Shown here piece after piece: positions 37,840-46,570 of a stretch of DNA of 64,000 nt; positions within the stretch are counted from its first letter, which is position 1; each line of letters starts with the position of its first letter. The notes under the pieces were generated by a model, which saw only the letters and a list, made by a program, of their open reading frames with translations, was not told where the DNA came from and ran no database searches. The stretch is from the NCBI RefSeq assembly GCF_015240255.1, contig NZ_CP061205.1, positions 3,024,501-3,088,500 on the forward strand. The letters run 5' to 3'. The position numbers and the translations under genes were made by a program. This DNA is from Kordiimonas pumila. GTDB taxonomy: Bacteria > Pseudomonadota > Alphaproteobacteria > Sphingomonadales > Kordiimonadaceae.

Positions 37840-37931
37840 CGGCCGTGCCTCTTGCTCTAAATATGCACTGCATATCACCTCCCCCTTGTATTTCGATATT
37901 TTAATGAAATTATAATTTTCATATTGCAATT

Positions 37932-37950
37932 AATAATGATTATCATTATC
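37932..37950. promoter_or_regulatory. Fur box upstream of a TonB-dependent receptor
   Basis: AATAATGATTATCATTATC matches 17 of 19 positions of the Fur consensus GATAATGATAATCATTATC. It lies 138 bp upstream of the receptor start at 38088, and a TTGCAA at 37924-37929 with TATCGT 17 bp downstream would place the box within a promoter. Iron repression of this receptor is strongly indicated. Confidence 0.85.
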
Positions 37951-38087
37951 GTCCGGCCCCGTAACTAATTTACAGCACTAAACCAGCTTATATGTGCATG
38001 GCAGCAGGCATATTTCTCACATGTCTTTTCATATTGGCAGGCTCGCTCCCTTGAAGAATGACTATTATTTTATGAAAGAAATTTGCC

Positions 38088-40307
38088 ATGCGTTTTCAAA
38101 ACTTATCCCATATAGCAGTACTTGCTGCGACAACCGCATTAGCGCCTTCAGGCTATGCCTATGCAGAATCCAGCACTGCATCAAATAAAGATATTACCGA
38201 AATTGTTGTAACAGCTACGGGGGAAACCCGCTCGTTTGGTGGTTCGAAAACTGACACCCCTCTTATAGAGCTACCGCAATCTGTTTCCGTTATCACGCGG
38301 GAAGAAATGGACCTGCGCGCTGTTCATACTGTTGCTGATGCCCTAGCCTATACAGCGGGTGTACAGTCTGAAGCATCTGGCATTGATAGCCGGGTTGATG
38401 ATGTTACCGTTCGCGGCTTTTCTGCGGGCGGATTTAGTACTAACAATAATTTTGTTGATGGCCTGCGCTTACCAACTGGTGGTCAGTGGACCCGCACCTC
38501 CTTCGACCCGTTTGGTTTGCAACAGATTGAAGTTTTAAAAGGCCCGTCTGGTGTTCTCTTTGGGCAGGTAGCACCCGGCGGCATCGTAAACCTGATTAGC
38601 AAGCGCCCCATGGGCACTGCCCACGGCGAGGTTATGTTGCAAACAGCAGTCTACACCGACTTTGACCGCGCCCAGTTTCAAGGTGCTGTAGATTTTGGTG
38701 GCCCTATTGATGACGCGGGCAAGTTTATGTACCGGATGGTTGGTGTTGTGCGTGACGGTGAAACCCAGATCGATGAAACCAGCAACAGCCGGTATTATAT
38801 TGCCCCAAGCTTTACATGGGCCCCAACCGCAGACACATCTTTCACCCTTCTGGCACAGTATCAGCGCGATGAAGGTGGCTCAACTTTCCAGTTTATGCCA
38901 GCAACAGGCACACTGTACGAAAGCAACGGCAGCCATATTAGCCTTGATACCTATATCGGCGAGCCAGACTGGAACAAATTTGACAGAAGCCAATATCTGA
39001 TCGGCTATGCCTTCGAGCACCGCTTTAATGAAAACCTGCAAATGCGCCAAAACCTGCGCTACACCCATATCAACACACTCTATCGGGCTTCTGTACTGCG
39101 CGGCGACACAGTCACTGACTGCGGCACGCTTGACGGCTGTATACCGGGGCAAACTATTAACCGGCGCGCCGTACAGGGTGCTGGTGAATCTGACGGTATT
39201 GCCGTTGATACACAGGTTGAAGGCAACGTGGAAACCGGCAACCTAAGCCACACACTTCTTGCAGGCTTTGATTATTTTCATACAGAATGGGAACATTACC
39301 GCGATCTCGTTTCATCCGCTGTTGTGTTACCACTTTTAGACTTTTATAACCCGGTCTATAGGGGCGCTGCCACCTACGTCGATAACCTCAGTCCCCAGAT
39401 TTATACGGAAACGGTTAGCAAGCAGACAGGTATCTATGCACAAGACCAGATCGCCTATGGTAACTTGCGGGTAACACTGGGCGGTCGCTACGACTGGTCA
39501 AAAGACGATAGCTATAATCCTGTGACAGATGTTGATACACTGACAAAAGCAGATGCCTTTACGTGGCGAACTGGGGCTGTTTATTTATTTGATAACGGCT
39601 TTGCGCCTTATGCCAGTTATTCAGAATCGTTCCAGCCGTCGAGCGGGAGCTATTTTGATGGTACAGCGTTTGATCCAACAACAGGCACCCAGTACGAAGC
39701 TGGTGTCCGTTACCAGCCACCAGGCTCAAATGCTTTTCTAACCTTTGGCGCTTATGAAATTACACAGCAGAATATAACCACCCCTGACCCAGACCCGGCA
39801 CATGTGTGTGGCACAGGGAACTGTTCTGTGCAAACAGGCGAAGGGCGCATCAGGGGCCTTGAACTGGAAGGTAAGGCCACCCTGCCCTTTGGTATGGCAG
39901 TGGTAGGTTCTGCCACCTATATGGACAGTGAAATAACGGAAACCAATACCGCCAGCGAACTTGGTAATGAACTGGCAAGCGTACCAAACTATATGGCCTC
40001 GCTTTTTGTTGATTACCGCTTCACTAAAGGCGGCCTAAACGGGACAGGCGTTGGCGGCGGCACTCGTTATGTTGGCAGCACCTACGGCAACAGCGCTAAC
40101 ACAATGGAAATTCCCGGCTATACGCTGTTTGACCTGTTCGCAAGGTATGATTTTGGCGTCAAAAACCAAAGCCTTGATGGGCTTATATTCTCGGTCAATG
40201 TCCGTAACCTTACCAACAAGCGTTATGTCGCAACTTGCACCAGTGTGGCATCGTGTTTTTATGGCTCAGGTAGAACAGTTAACATTCGTCTTCAGTATCT
40301 TTGGTAA
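38088..40307 (+). CDS. TonB-dependent ferric-siderophore receptor
   Basis: A 739-residue outer-membrane receptor. The signal peptide ends near AYAES, a TonB box follows (DITEIVVTA), then plug motifs LPQSVSVITREEMD, VTVRGFSAGGF, FVDGLRLPTG, GPSGVLFGQVAPGGIVNLIS and a barrel ending in IRLQYLW. This plug matches the hydroxamate/pyoverdine-type FhuA/FpvA group without an N-terminal signalling domain. The Fur box and the downstream membrane genes (DUF3325, DUF3649, PepSY) place it in iron uptake. A strong hairpin separates it from the next gene. Confidence 0.94.
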   Translation: MRFQNLSHIAVLAATTALAPSGYAYAESSTASNKDITEIVVTATGETRSFGGSKTDTPLIELPQSVSVITREEMDLRAVHTVADALAYTAGVQSEASGIDSRVDDVTVRGFSAGGFSTNNNFVDGLRLPTGGQWTRTSFDPFGLQQIEVLKGPSGVLFGQVAPGGIVNLISKRPMGTAHGEVMLQTAVYTDFDRAQFQGAVDFGGPIDDAGKFMYRMVGVVRDGETQIDETSNSRYYIAPSFTWAPTADTSFTLLAQYQRDEGGSTFQFMPATGTLYESNGSHISLDTYIGEPDWNKFDRSQYLIGYAFEHRFNENLQMRQNLRYTHINTLYRASVLRGDTVTDCGTLDGCIPGQTINRRAVQGAGESDGIAVDTQVEGNVETGNLSHTLLAGFDYFHTEWEHYRDLVSSAVVLPLLDFYNPVYRGAATYVDNLSPQIYTETVSKQTGIYAQDQIAYGNLRVTLGGRYDWSKDDSYNPVTDVDTLTKADAFTWRTGAVYLFDNGFAPYASYSESFQPSSGSYFDGTAFDPTTGTQYEAGVRYQPPGSNAFLTFGAYEITQQNITTPDPDPAHVCGTGNCSVQTGEGRIRGLELEGKATLPFGMAVVGSATYMDSEITETNTASELGNELASVPNYMASLFVDYRFTKGGLNGTGVGGGTRYVGSTYGNSANTMEIPGYTLFDLFARYDFGVKNQSLDGLIFSVNVRNLTNKRYVATCTSVASCFYGSGRTVNIRLQYLW

Positions 40308-40313
40308 ACAGCA

Positions 40314-40341
40314 GACTTCGCCGCCAAATGGCGGCGAAGTC
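40314..40341 (+). terminator. Strong hairpin between the receptor and DUF3325 genes
   Basis: GACTTCGCCGCC (40314-40325) and GGCGGCGAAGTC (40330-40341) form a perfect 12-bp GC-rich stem with an AAAT loop, then TTTG. It lies 7 bp after the receptor stop. It may terminate most transcripts or act as an attenuator or mRNA stabiliser, giving more receptor than inner-membrane proteins. Confidence 0.7.
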
Positions 40342-40377
40342 TTTGCATAATTTAAACAGCTAAAGGAATAGTGTATC

Positions 40378-40659
40378 ATGCCTGCAGAAATAATGGCAAT
40401 CGCAGCTGTGTTAAGCTGTATGTTAAGTGCTGCAACTTTTTATTTGGCTTCACCAAACCAGCGTATCCTTAAAAAGCCTTTTCCTAAAATAGCGATGTAC
40501 AGTAGCGCCAGTCTTTGCTTCTGCTTTTCGGCTTTTGCGCTCAATACTCTCATGACCCTAGCACCAACTATTTTTAGTATGGCCCTGCTTTACATGATGG
40601 TGTGGGCGCTTCTCCCATTCGTTGGCGTGCTGGACCAGGTACAAGGCCGAGCGAAATGA
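40378..40659 (+). CDS. DUF3325-like small membrane protein
   Basis: A 93-residue protein with three hydrophobic segments. SPNQRIL after the first segment is like the SPHQR motif of DUF3325 proteins, which are found with TonB-dependent receptors and PepSY proteins in iron-uptake operons. The stop overlaps the next start by 4 bp (ATGA). Assigned by operon context and a short motif, so moderate confidence. Confidence 0.68.
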   Translation: MPAEIMAIAAVLSCMLSAATFYLASPNQRILKKPFPKIAMYSSASLCFCFSAFALNTLMTLAPTIFSMALLYMMVWALLPFVGVLDQVQGRAK

Positions 40660-40958
40660 CCCCCTTACCTTACGCACTTTCCAGCAAAAACTGGATTGGA
40701 AAAGCAAGCGCTGGGGCAATTTTAGGGTTCAGTTTTGCCATAGCCCTATCCGGCCTTCTTGCCTGGTTTGGACCGGGTGGCCTTTTGGGTGGAATCAACA
40801 AGCTGCAAGTTAATATGTGGCTCGTGTCGCCTGTATGGGTTGCTGTTCTAAGTGTTTGTTTTCTTTTCAAAAATGGCTGGTCTGCATGGATGTGGCTTGG
40901 CCTCTTGAATTGTATTTGTTTTGGCGCGCTTTACGGCGGGCGTTTCTTGTTTTTCTAA
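40656..40958 (+). CDS. DUF3649-like small membrane protein
   Basis: A 100-residue protein with three hydrophobic segments (KASAGAILGFSFAIALSGLLA, SPVWVAVLSVCFLF, GLLNCICFGALYG). The ATG overlaps the DUF3325 stop. DUF3649 proteins occur beside DUF3325 and PepSY in siderophore-related operons; size and topology fit but sequence resemblance is weak. It ends 11 bp before the PepSY gene start. Confidence 0.6.
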   Translation: MTPLPYALSSKNWIGKASAGAILGFSFAIALSGLLAWFGPGGLLGGINKLQVNMWLVSPVWVAVLSVCFLFKNGWSAWMWLGLLNCICFGALYGGRFLFF

Positions 40959-40969
40959 AAGAGCTTATT

Positions 40970-42568
40970 ATGCGCACCGATATTATCAAACTTTATAAAG
41001 ACATTCATACGTGGGTTGGTATATGCAGCGGCCTAGCCTTGTTTATTGCTTTTTATGCCGGGGCCATAACAATGTTTGAAAAACAGATAAACGACTGGGC
41101 CAGCCCGCCTTCAGGTATAGAAGCACCTCTTGACCTGGCAGAAACTGACAGGCTACTGAATGCAACGATAGAGGCATACCCAGAAGTAAAAAGCAGCTAC
41201 CAAATTCACCTATACCCTTCGCCTTCAACACCTTCAAGTGTCATGTGGCATATACCGCTTGAACCAGAAAAAGGCAGGCGCAGCAAACAGGCTTATTATG
41301 CGGCCAGTTTTGCAGGTGACGGTACGGTTTTAAAAACAAAGCTTCAAAAACCTGAACTGGCACATTTCATCAATATCCTTCATCAACAAGTAGGCCTACC
41401 CTTCAGTCATGAAATTGCCATGCCTATTATGGGGGTAATAGCCCTTCTGTATTCATTGGCGCTCGTATCCGGAACAATCATATTAATTCCCAGTCTCGTG
41501 AAAGACCTGTTCCTGCTGCGTATTGGAAAAAACCTTAAGCGCATGTGGCTGGATGTTCACAATGTACTAGGGATTTTCAGCCTGCCTTTTCATATTGTTA
41601 TGGCTTTAACCTCGGTTATCTTTGCTTTTCATGACCAGATTTATGACACGCAGAACGTGGTTCTCTATGACAATAAAATAGCTGACCTCTGGGCAACAGG
41701 CACATTAAAGTACCCGCAGCACCCTGAAAATACACCCTTACTAGCCGTACCAACCCTGATAGAAAAACTGGCTGTTGATGCCCCTGACTTCAGGCCAACC
41801 ATTCTGCACTATACAACGCAGCCCGAGAAACAAACCACGCTCAGAATTGATGGCACCGATAGCCGCCGCCTTCTTCGCGGCCCAACATACGGCATTGCAA
41901 ATGCAGACCCTTATACCGGCGAACTGGTCGGCACAGGGATGATGCCGGGGCGCCAAGATGGTTGGGGTAGTGCACTGACCAGCTTTTTTGCCCTGCATTT
42001 TGGAGGTTACGGCGGCATATCAGTTCGCTGGGGGTATTTCTTTATGGGTCTTGCTGGCGCCTTTCTCTTTTATTCAGGTAATTTGCTGTGGGTAGAATCG
42101 CGGCGAAAAAAAGCCCGGCGCGGCGCCAATGTAGAGCAAAAAAAATCTACCGAATTCATGGGTAGCCTAACCGTTGGGGTTTCACTTGGTTCCATTATCG
42201 GGCTTTCTTTAACCATTGCTGCGGCCAAATGGCTCCACAGCTTTGCAGGCGACCTCGGCGCATGGCACAGCGGCCTATATTACATAGCCTTTCTTGCCGC
42301 AATTGGTGTTGCATTTGCCATGGGCGCAGCTAAGGCCTGTGTCACCCTATTGCACACAGCCGCACTAACAACACTCCTTATACCTCTATCGAGCCTCATA
42401 GGCCTTATAACAGACAACACGCCTACCTTTTACAATAGCTCCACCAGCGCCCTTAGTTTTGACTTCGTGGCAGCCATAGGCAGCCTGTGCTTCGCCCTTA
42501 TGGCAAAACGTGCATCAAGACGGATAGCAGAAGGCCCTACTGACAGCATTTGGTCAGCCGCAAGCTAA
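40970..42568 (+). CDS. PepSY-associated membrane protein (iron-uptake operon)
   Basis: A 532-residue inner-membrane protein from the ATG at 40970-40972. The opening KLYKDIHTWVGICSGLALFIAFYAGAITMFEKQI is the first PepSY_TM helix; MWLDVHNVLGIFSLPFHIVMALTSVIFAF carries paired His residues as in PepSY-type heme-coordinating helices; further helices lie at about residues 345, 390, 425 and 465. A periplasmic PepSY region lies between helices 1 and 2. In this setting such proteins are proposed to reduce ferric siderophores in the periplasm; that is inference. A reading beginning at 40817 would lie inside the previous gene, so it was discarded. Confidence 0.85.
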   Translation: MRTDIIKLYKDIHTWVGICSGLALFIAFYAGAITMFEKQINDWASPPSGIEAPLDLAETDRLLNATIEAYPEVKSSYQIHLYPSPSTPSSVMWHIPLEPEKGRRSKQAYYAASFAGDGTVLKTKLQKPELAHFINILHQQVGLPFSHEIAMPIMGVIALLYSLALVSGTIILIPSLVKDLFLLRIGKNLKRMWLDVHNVLGIFSLPFHIVMALTSVIFAFHDQIYDTQNVVLYDNKIADLWATGTLKYPQHPENTPLLAVPTLIEKLAVDAPDFRPTILHYTTQPEKQTTLRIDGTDSRRLLRGPTYGIANADPYTGELVGTGMMPGRQDGWGSALTSFFALHFGGYGGISVRWGYFFMGLAGAFLFYSGNLLWVESRRKKARRGANVEQKKSTEFMGSLTVGVSLGSIIGLSLTIAAAKWLHSFAGDLGAWHSGLYYIAFLAAIGVAFAMGAAKACVTLLHTAALTTLLIPLSSLIGLITDNTPTFYNSSTSALSFDFVAAIGSLCFALMAKRASRRIAEGPTDSIWSAAS

Positions 42569-42599
42569 CACAAAGAGACATCACGCAAAAAGATGACCG

Positions 42600-42615
42600 T
42601 GCAGCGAAAGCTGCA
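42600..42615 (-). terminator. Possible terminator after tRNA-Gln
   Basis: TGCAGC-GAAA-GCTGCA (42600-42615) is a 6-bp stem with a tetraloop. On the minus strand it is followed within ten bases by ATCTTTTT. It lies about 35 bp downstream of the tRNA; the T-tract is not adjacent, so it is weak. Confidence 0.4.
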
Positions 42616-42648
42616 TGGAATACTCTTGATTGTTTTGAAATCAGCTGA

Positions 42649-42723
42649 TGGCTGGGGCGGGAGGATTCGAACCTCCGCATACCGATACCAAAAACCGGTG
42701 CCTTACCGCTTGGCGACGCCCCA
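42649..42723 (-). tRNA. tRNA-Gln (UUG anticodon)
   Basis: The minus-strand cloverleaf starts TGGGGCG and ends CGCCCCA-G-CCA. The anticodon stem CCGGT pairs with ATCGG around the loop TTTTGGT, whose central TTG is the anticodon for glutamine. The T-loop GGTTCGAATCC is canonical. The CCA end is encoded (42649-42651). Located between the PepSY gene and the epimerase gene, opposite in direction to both. Confidence 0.97.
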
Positions 42724-42891
42724 CCAGCTGTGAGCGGGTTTTTAAAGAAACCGCATGGTGCTGTAAAGCCCTTTTTTATGCCTTTTCATACCTTTTCTTG
42801 CCAGACCTCACAAAAGAGTAACATTTATAGCAAAAACCTTGCCTCTAGATCAGTTTCAGATAAGTTTCTGATTAAAGGAAAAGGTGATTTT

Positions 42892-43884
42892 ATGACGATT
42901 CTGGTTACCGGCGCTGCGGGTTTCATTGGCATGCATGTATCACAGGCACTCCTTGCACGCGGAGAATCCGTTTTAGGTATTGATAACCTGAACGATTATT
43001 ACGACCCCGCCTTAAAACATGCACGCCTTACAGAACTTTCAAAAGAAAAGGCATTTTCTTTCAGTAAATGCGACTTTGCAGATGCCATCGCCCTGCGTGA
43101 AGTTACCAAAACACATAGAATCAGTGCTGTCATACATTTGGGGGCACAGGCTGGCGTTCGTTATTCAATTGAAAACCCAGCGGCCTATATACAGTCTAAT
43201 TTAGTCGGCCATGCAAATATCATGGAATTATGCCGTCATTCTGACACCGTAGATCATCTGGTTTATGCCAGTTCCAGCAGTGTTTACGGCGGCAACACCA
43301 AACAACCCTTCTCTGTTGACGACCCGGTCGAAACCCCTATTTCACTTTATGCTGCAACCAAACGCGCTGACGAGCTTCTGAGCCAAAGTTACGCGCACCT
43401 CTACAGCATGCCACAAACCGGCCTTAGGTTCTTTACCGTGTACGGCCCGTGGGGGCGGCCTGACATGGCTTACTGGCTGTTCACCGATGCTATTTTAAAC
43501 GGCAAGCCAATCAAAGTGTTTAACCACGGCGATATGTCCCGCGATTTCACATATATTGATGATATTGTAACGGGTATTCTCGCCGTTCTTGCCAGCCCTC
43601 CCCAAAAAGGCGATGACAATGCCTTTGGTAACCCCGCCCCTCACAAAATCTACAACATTGGCAATAACAAGCCAGAACAGTTGCTTCACATGATTGAAGT
43701 TCTTGAGACTGCCTTGGGGATGAAAGCTGAAAAACAGTTTGAACCCATGCAAGCTGGTGATGTGAAAAGCACCTTTGCAGATATATCAGCTTTAACCAAA
43801 GACTTTGGCTTTAAACCCAGCACATCGCTGGAAAGTGGTATACAGAACTTTGTTACATGGTACAGGCGCTATAAAGGCCTATAA
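42892..43884 (+). CDS. NAD-dependent epimerase (UDP-glucuronate 4-epimerase-like)
   Basis: A 330-residue short-chain dehydrogenase of the nucleotide-sugar epimerase type. The start at 42892-42894 (AAAGG upstream) places the Rossmann motif VTGAAGFIGMHV at residues 5-16. The GxxGxxG pattern, DNLNDYYDPALK, SSSSVYGG and YAATKRADE (catalytic Tyr and Lys) are evident, with FFTVYGPWGRPDMAYWLFTDAIL as in UDP-glucuronate epimerases. It supplies a sugar for surface polysaccharides. No other polysaccharide genes are next to it. Confidence 0.92.
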   Translation: MTILVTGAAGFIGMHVSQALLARGESVLGIDNLNDYYDPALKHARLTELSKEKAFSFSKCDFADAIALREVTKTHRISAVIHLGAQAGVRYSIENPAAYIQSNLVGHANIMELCRHSDTVDHLVYASSSSVYGGNTKQPFSVDDPVETPISLYAATKRADELLSQSYAHLYSMPQTGLRFFTVYGPWGRPDMAYWLFTDAILNGKPIKVFNHGDMSRDFTYIDDIVTGILAVLASPPQKGDDNAFGNPAPHKIYNIGNNKPEQLLHMIEVLETALGMKAEKQFEPMQAGDVKSTFADISALTKDFGFKPSTSLESGIQNFVTWYRRYKGL

Positions 43885-43898
43885 CTAGCCTGAACGCT

Positions 43899-44798
43899 TT
43901 ATAGTGAAAGCGTGTCAGCCATCACCCACCATGACGGCATGAGGGCCCTTATTCGCCTTGCGGCACTGTCTGCTTCCTTTTGGGTATTATAAAGAGCAAA
44001 GCAAGTGGCACCGCTACCAGACATCTGGACATACAAAGCTTGCTTATCCTGCTTTAAGAGGGAAAGTACCGCCACTATTTCAGGGCATAAAGTTTTAGAT
44101 GCAGCAAGCAAGCTATTATGAGTTTTTGCTTTTAAAAACTCAATGAAACGAAAGCTGTCTTTAGGTAGCACCCTACCCATCGGCGCATCAAATTGCTTAG
44201 CTTGCGCCCTGTAAGCTTTAAAAACCGCTGGTGTCGAAAGGGCAACTCCCGGATTGATGAGAACAACCCCATACTGTTTGGGCAGGTCGGCGGGCGCCAT
44301 GCATTCGCCTATTCCTGTAACATAAAGCGGCACATTATAGAGGCACGCTGGCACATCTGCGCCAAGCTGTAGGGCCAGACTTTCAAGGAAGTTTTTATTG
44401 CAGTCCAGCCCCCAAAAGGCATCAAGTGCAAGCAGTGTAGCCGCTGCATCAGCAGACCCACCGCCAATACCTGAGGCAACAGGCAGGTTTTTTTCTAGGC
44501 AAATAGTAACATCAAGCGGGCGAGCGGCATATTCAGCTAATATCGTCGCGGCCTTTAAAACCAGATTTTCTTTTGGGTCTAAACCCTTAAGATGTTTAGC
44601 AAAAAGCCCTTCCACCCGAAAACCCGGCAGGTCAGACTGTTTGATATGTATCTTGTCACCCTGTTTTGTGAAAGCAAACAGGCTTTCCAGTTCATGGTAA
44701 CCATTAGGGCGCCTGCCTGTAATATGCAAAAACAGGTTCAGCTTTGCTGGTGCATTTACGGTAATACTGTCATCAAGGTACCGGGTAACATACGGCAT
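43899..44798 (-). CDS. ispE: 4-diphosphocytidyl-2-C-methyl-D-erythritol kinase IspE
   Basis: A 299-residue GHMP kinase of the MEP isoprenoid pathway. APAKLNLFLHITGRRPNGYHELESLF near the N-terminus and the ATP loop PVASGIGGGSADAAATL near residue 88 are diagnostic. The Asp of the catalytic region is in ALDAFWGLD. The start is one base after the upstream TPR gene's stop (TGAAATG), so translation is probably coupled. It phosphorylates CDP-ME in the cytoplasm. Confidence 0.96.
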   Translation of the reverse strand: MPYVTRYLDDSITVNAPAKLNLFLHITGRRPNGYHELESLFAFTKQGDKIHIKQSDLPGFRVEGLFAKHLKGLDPKENLVLKAATILAEYAARPLDVTICLEKNLPVASGIGGGSADAAATLLALDAFWGLDCNKNFLESLALQLGADVPACLYNVPLYVTGIGECMAPADLPKQYGVVLINPGVALSTPAVFKAYRAQAKQFDAPMGRVLPKDSFRFIEFLKAKTHNSLLAASKTLCPEIVAVLSLLKQDKQALYVQMSGSGATCFALYNTQKEADSAARRIRALMPSWWVMADTLSL

Positions 44799-44799
44799 T

Positions 44800-46533
44800 T
44801 CATGGCTTTTCTTTAACGTCAGACAGGCCATTTTCAAGCTTTAGAAGAATAGTATCCCGTTCATCCTGCTTGAGTTCACCTTCCAGCGCATGACGCCACT
44901 GGAAACGGGCCTCTACCTTGCGGCCAACACGCCAGTATGCATCACCCAGGTGGTGGGTTATCGTTGCGTCCCCCGGCTCTAGTCGAACCGCCTTCTCAAG
45001 CGTTTCAACCGACTTTTGATAATCACCTGTTAAATAATAAACCCAGCCAAGGCTATCTACAATAAAGCCATCCAGCGGGCGCGCCTTAACAGCTTCTTCA
45101 ATCATGGTGCGGGCTTCATCAACATTTTCGCCGCGGTCAATCCAGCTATAGCCAAGATAGTTCAAAACACTCGGTTGTGTGCTGTTAAGCTTGAGGGCCA
45201 TTTTCATGTCACGTTCTGCAAGCGGCCAGTTGCCCGTGCGCTCATATGAAACCCCCCTCGCAAAATAAACGTACCAGTCATTTTCTTGTGGGGTTTTAAT
45301 TTGCGCAATAGCTTTATCGAAATATCCAATAGCTTCCGTAAACTTTTCTTTCCCTTGCAGGATACCAGCCAACGTAACGAGCATATCGTAATTGCCCGGT
45401 TCTTTTATCAAGGCATCACGAGTTAGTTCTTCTGCCAAATCAACCTGCCCACCGGCCTTTAAAACTTCAATACGCCGGGCATCTGCTGCCTTCTTAAAGG
45501 GGCTTGTTGGGGCAATGCTGTTAAATGCCCGCGCCGCAGCATCAGTTTTTTCAAGGCGTTCAAAAAGCGAGCCTAACATAAAGTATATATCGGACACCTC
45601 TGGTGTCAGGTATGATGCAACCCGCAAATAGACAATTGCAGTTTGTAACGACCCATTTTGCGCAAATTCGCTCGCAAGCCTGTAAAACACCATACTAAGG
45701 GCACCGTTTGGCGTATCAACCTGATGCGTAGGCGCCAAGCCATTTGTTACCTGCGCTCCTTCGCGCAGTAGAAAACTATGGCTTTCATATTTTGTAATCT
45801 GCTGACCTAAAAACTCCCGGGCGGCTTCTTTTTGGCCCATTTTATAAAGCATATGCGCATAGGCAATCACCGGCTGCAAAGATACAGAAGGTTCAATAGC
45901 CGTAACAACTTTATACTGCTCCGCAGCCTTGCCATAATCGCCTAAATAATCATAAATATAGGCTAGATGTTCCTGCTCTATACCTGCCAGCCGCGGGTTT
46001 TCTCCAAGCGGTGCCAATGCGGCTTGAGCCGCCACCAAATCACCCTCTGCGGCATAGCTCCAAGCGGACAAAATGGGCGCAATAATATAGCCGAAACCTG
46101 TCCCTAATCTCTCGTTCATGCGCAGCCGCACATCCGGCCAGTTTTTTTGCTTAAAGGCTTGAAGGACATAAAAGAGATGAACAAGATCGTCTTCTTCATC
46201 TACATTAGACATACTAATTTCTGCAGCAATTTTAGCCGCATCATCCATACGTCCTGCATAAATTAGCTGAAAGAAAGCACGGTCAGCAACAAACTTGCTG
46301 TCAGGGTCCAGCTTCAGGGCTTCGAGGTAATAATCAGCCGAGGCCTGATAGCGCTCGCTGTGCTGCGCTTCTGTTGCTGCAACAAATGGGCCGTAAAAGC
46401 TTGCGCTATCAGCGGTATAGCTATTTTCACTATAAAGCGGCGACACTGTCGGCGCGGCATCCTCCCCTGTAGAGGACACACAGCCGCCAGAAGCGAGCAA
46501 AAGGATAGTCGCAATAAGCGGCTGTAATTTCAT
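44800..46533 (-). CDS. TPR-repeat lipoprotein
   Basis: A 577-residue protein with a lipoprotein signal (ATILLLASGGC, Cys18) and about a dozen helix-pair repeats of the tetratricopeptide type, for example SADYYLEALKLDPDSKFVADRAFF and SVETLEKAVRLEPGDATITHHLGDAYWRVGRK. The repeat region covers most of the protein. Such proteins act as scaffolds for outer-membrane or periplasmic complexes. It immediately precedes ispE in the same transcript; the partner is unknown. Confidence 0.85.
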   Translation of the reverse strand: MKLQPLIATILLLASGGCVSSTGEDAAPTVSPLYSENSYTADSASFYGPFVAATEAQHSERYQASADYYLEALKLDPDSKFVADRAFFQLIYAGRMDDAAKIAAEISMSNVDEEDDLVHLFYVLQAFKQKNWPDVRLRMNERLGTGFGYIIAPILSAWSYAAEGDLVAAQAALAPLGENPRLAGIEQEHLAYIYDYLGDYGKAAEQYKVVTAIEPSVSLQPVIAYAHMLYKMGQKEAAREFLGQQITKYESHSFLLREGAQVTNGLAPTHQVDTPNGALSMVFYRLASEFAQNGSLQTAIVYLRVASYLTPEVSDIYFMLGSLFERLEKTDAAARAFNSIAPTSPFKKAADARRIEVLKAGGQVDLAEELTRDALIKEPGNYDMLVTLAGILQGKEKFTEAIGYFDKAIAQIKTPQENDWYVYFARGVSYERTGNWPLAERDMKMALKLNSTQPSVLNYLGYSWIDRGENVDEARTMIEEAVKARPLDGFIVDSLGWVYYLTGDYQKSVETLEKAVRLEPGDATITHHLGDAYWRVGRKVEARFQWRHALEGELKQDERDTILLKLENGLSDVKEKP

Positions 46534-46570
46534 AAAGAGGTTACACCTTTAATACCTAACAGAATATACT

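Noticed and set aside
42649-42723. Possible integration site at the tRNA-Gln gene
   Set aside because: No integrase, no direct repeat of the tRNA 3' end and no change in gene content nearby; nothing to support an element.
43894-43913. Hairpin ACGCTTT...AAAGCGT between epimerase and ispE
   Set aside because: Seven A/T-containing pairs partly inside the ispE stop region without a T-tract; too weak to annotate as a terminator.
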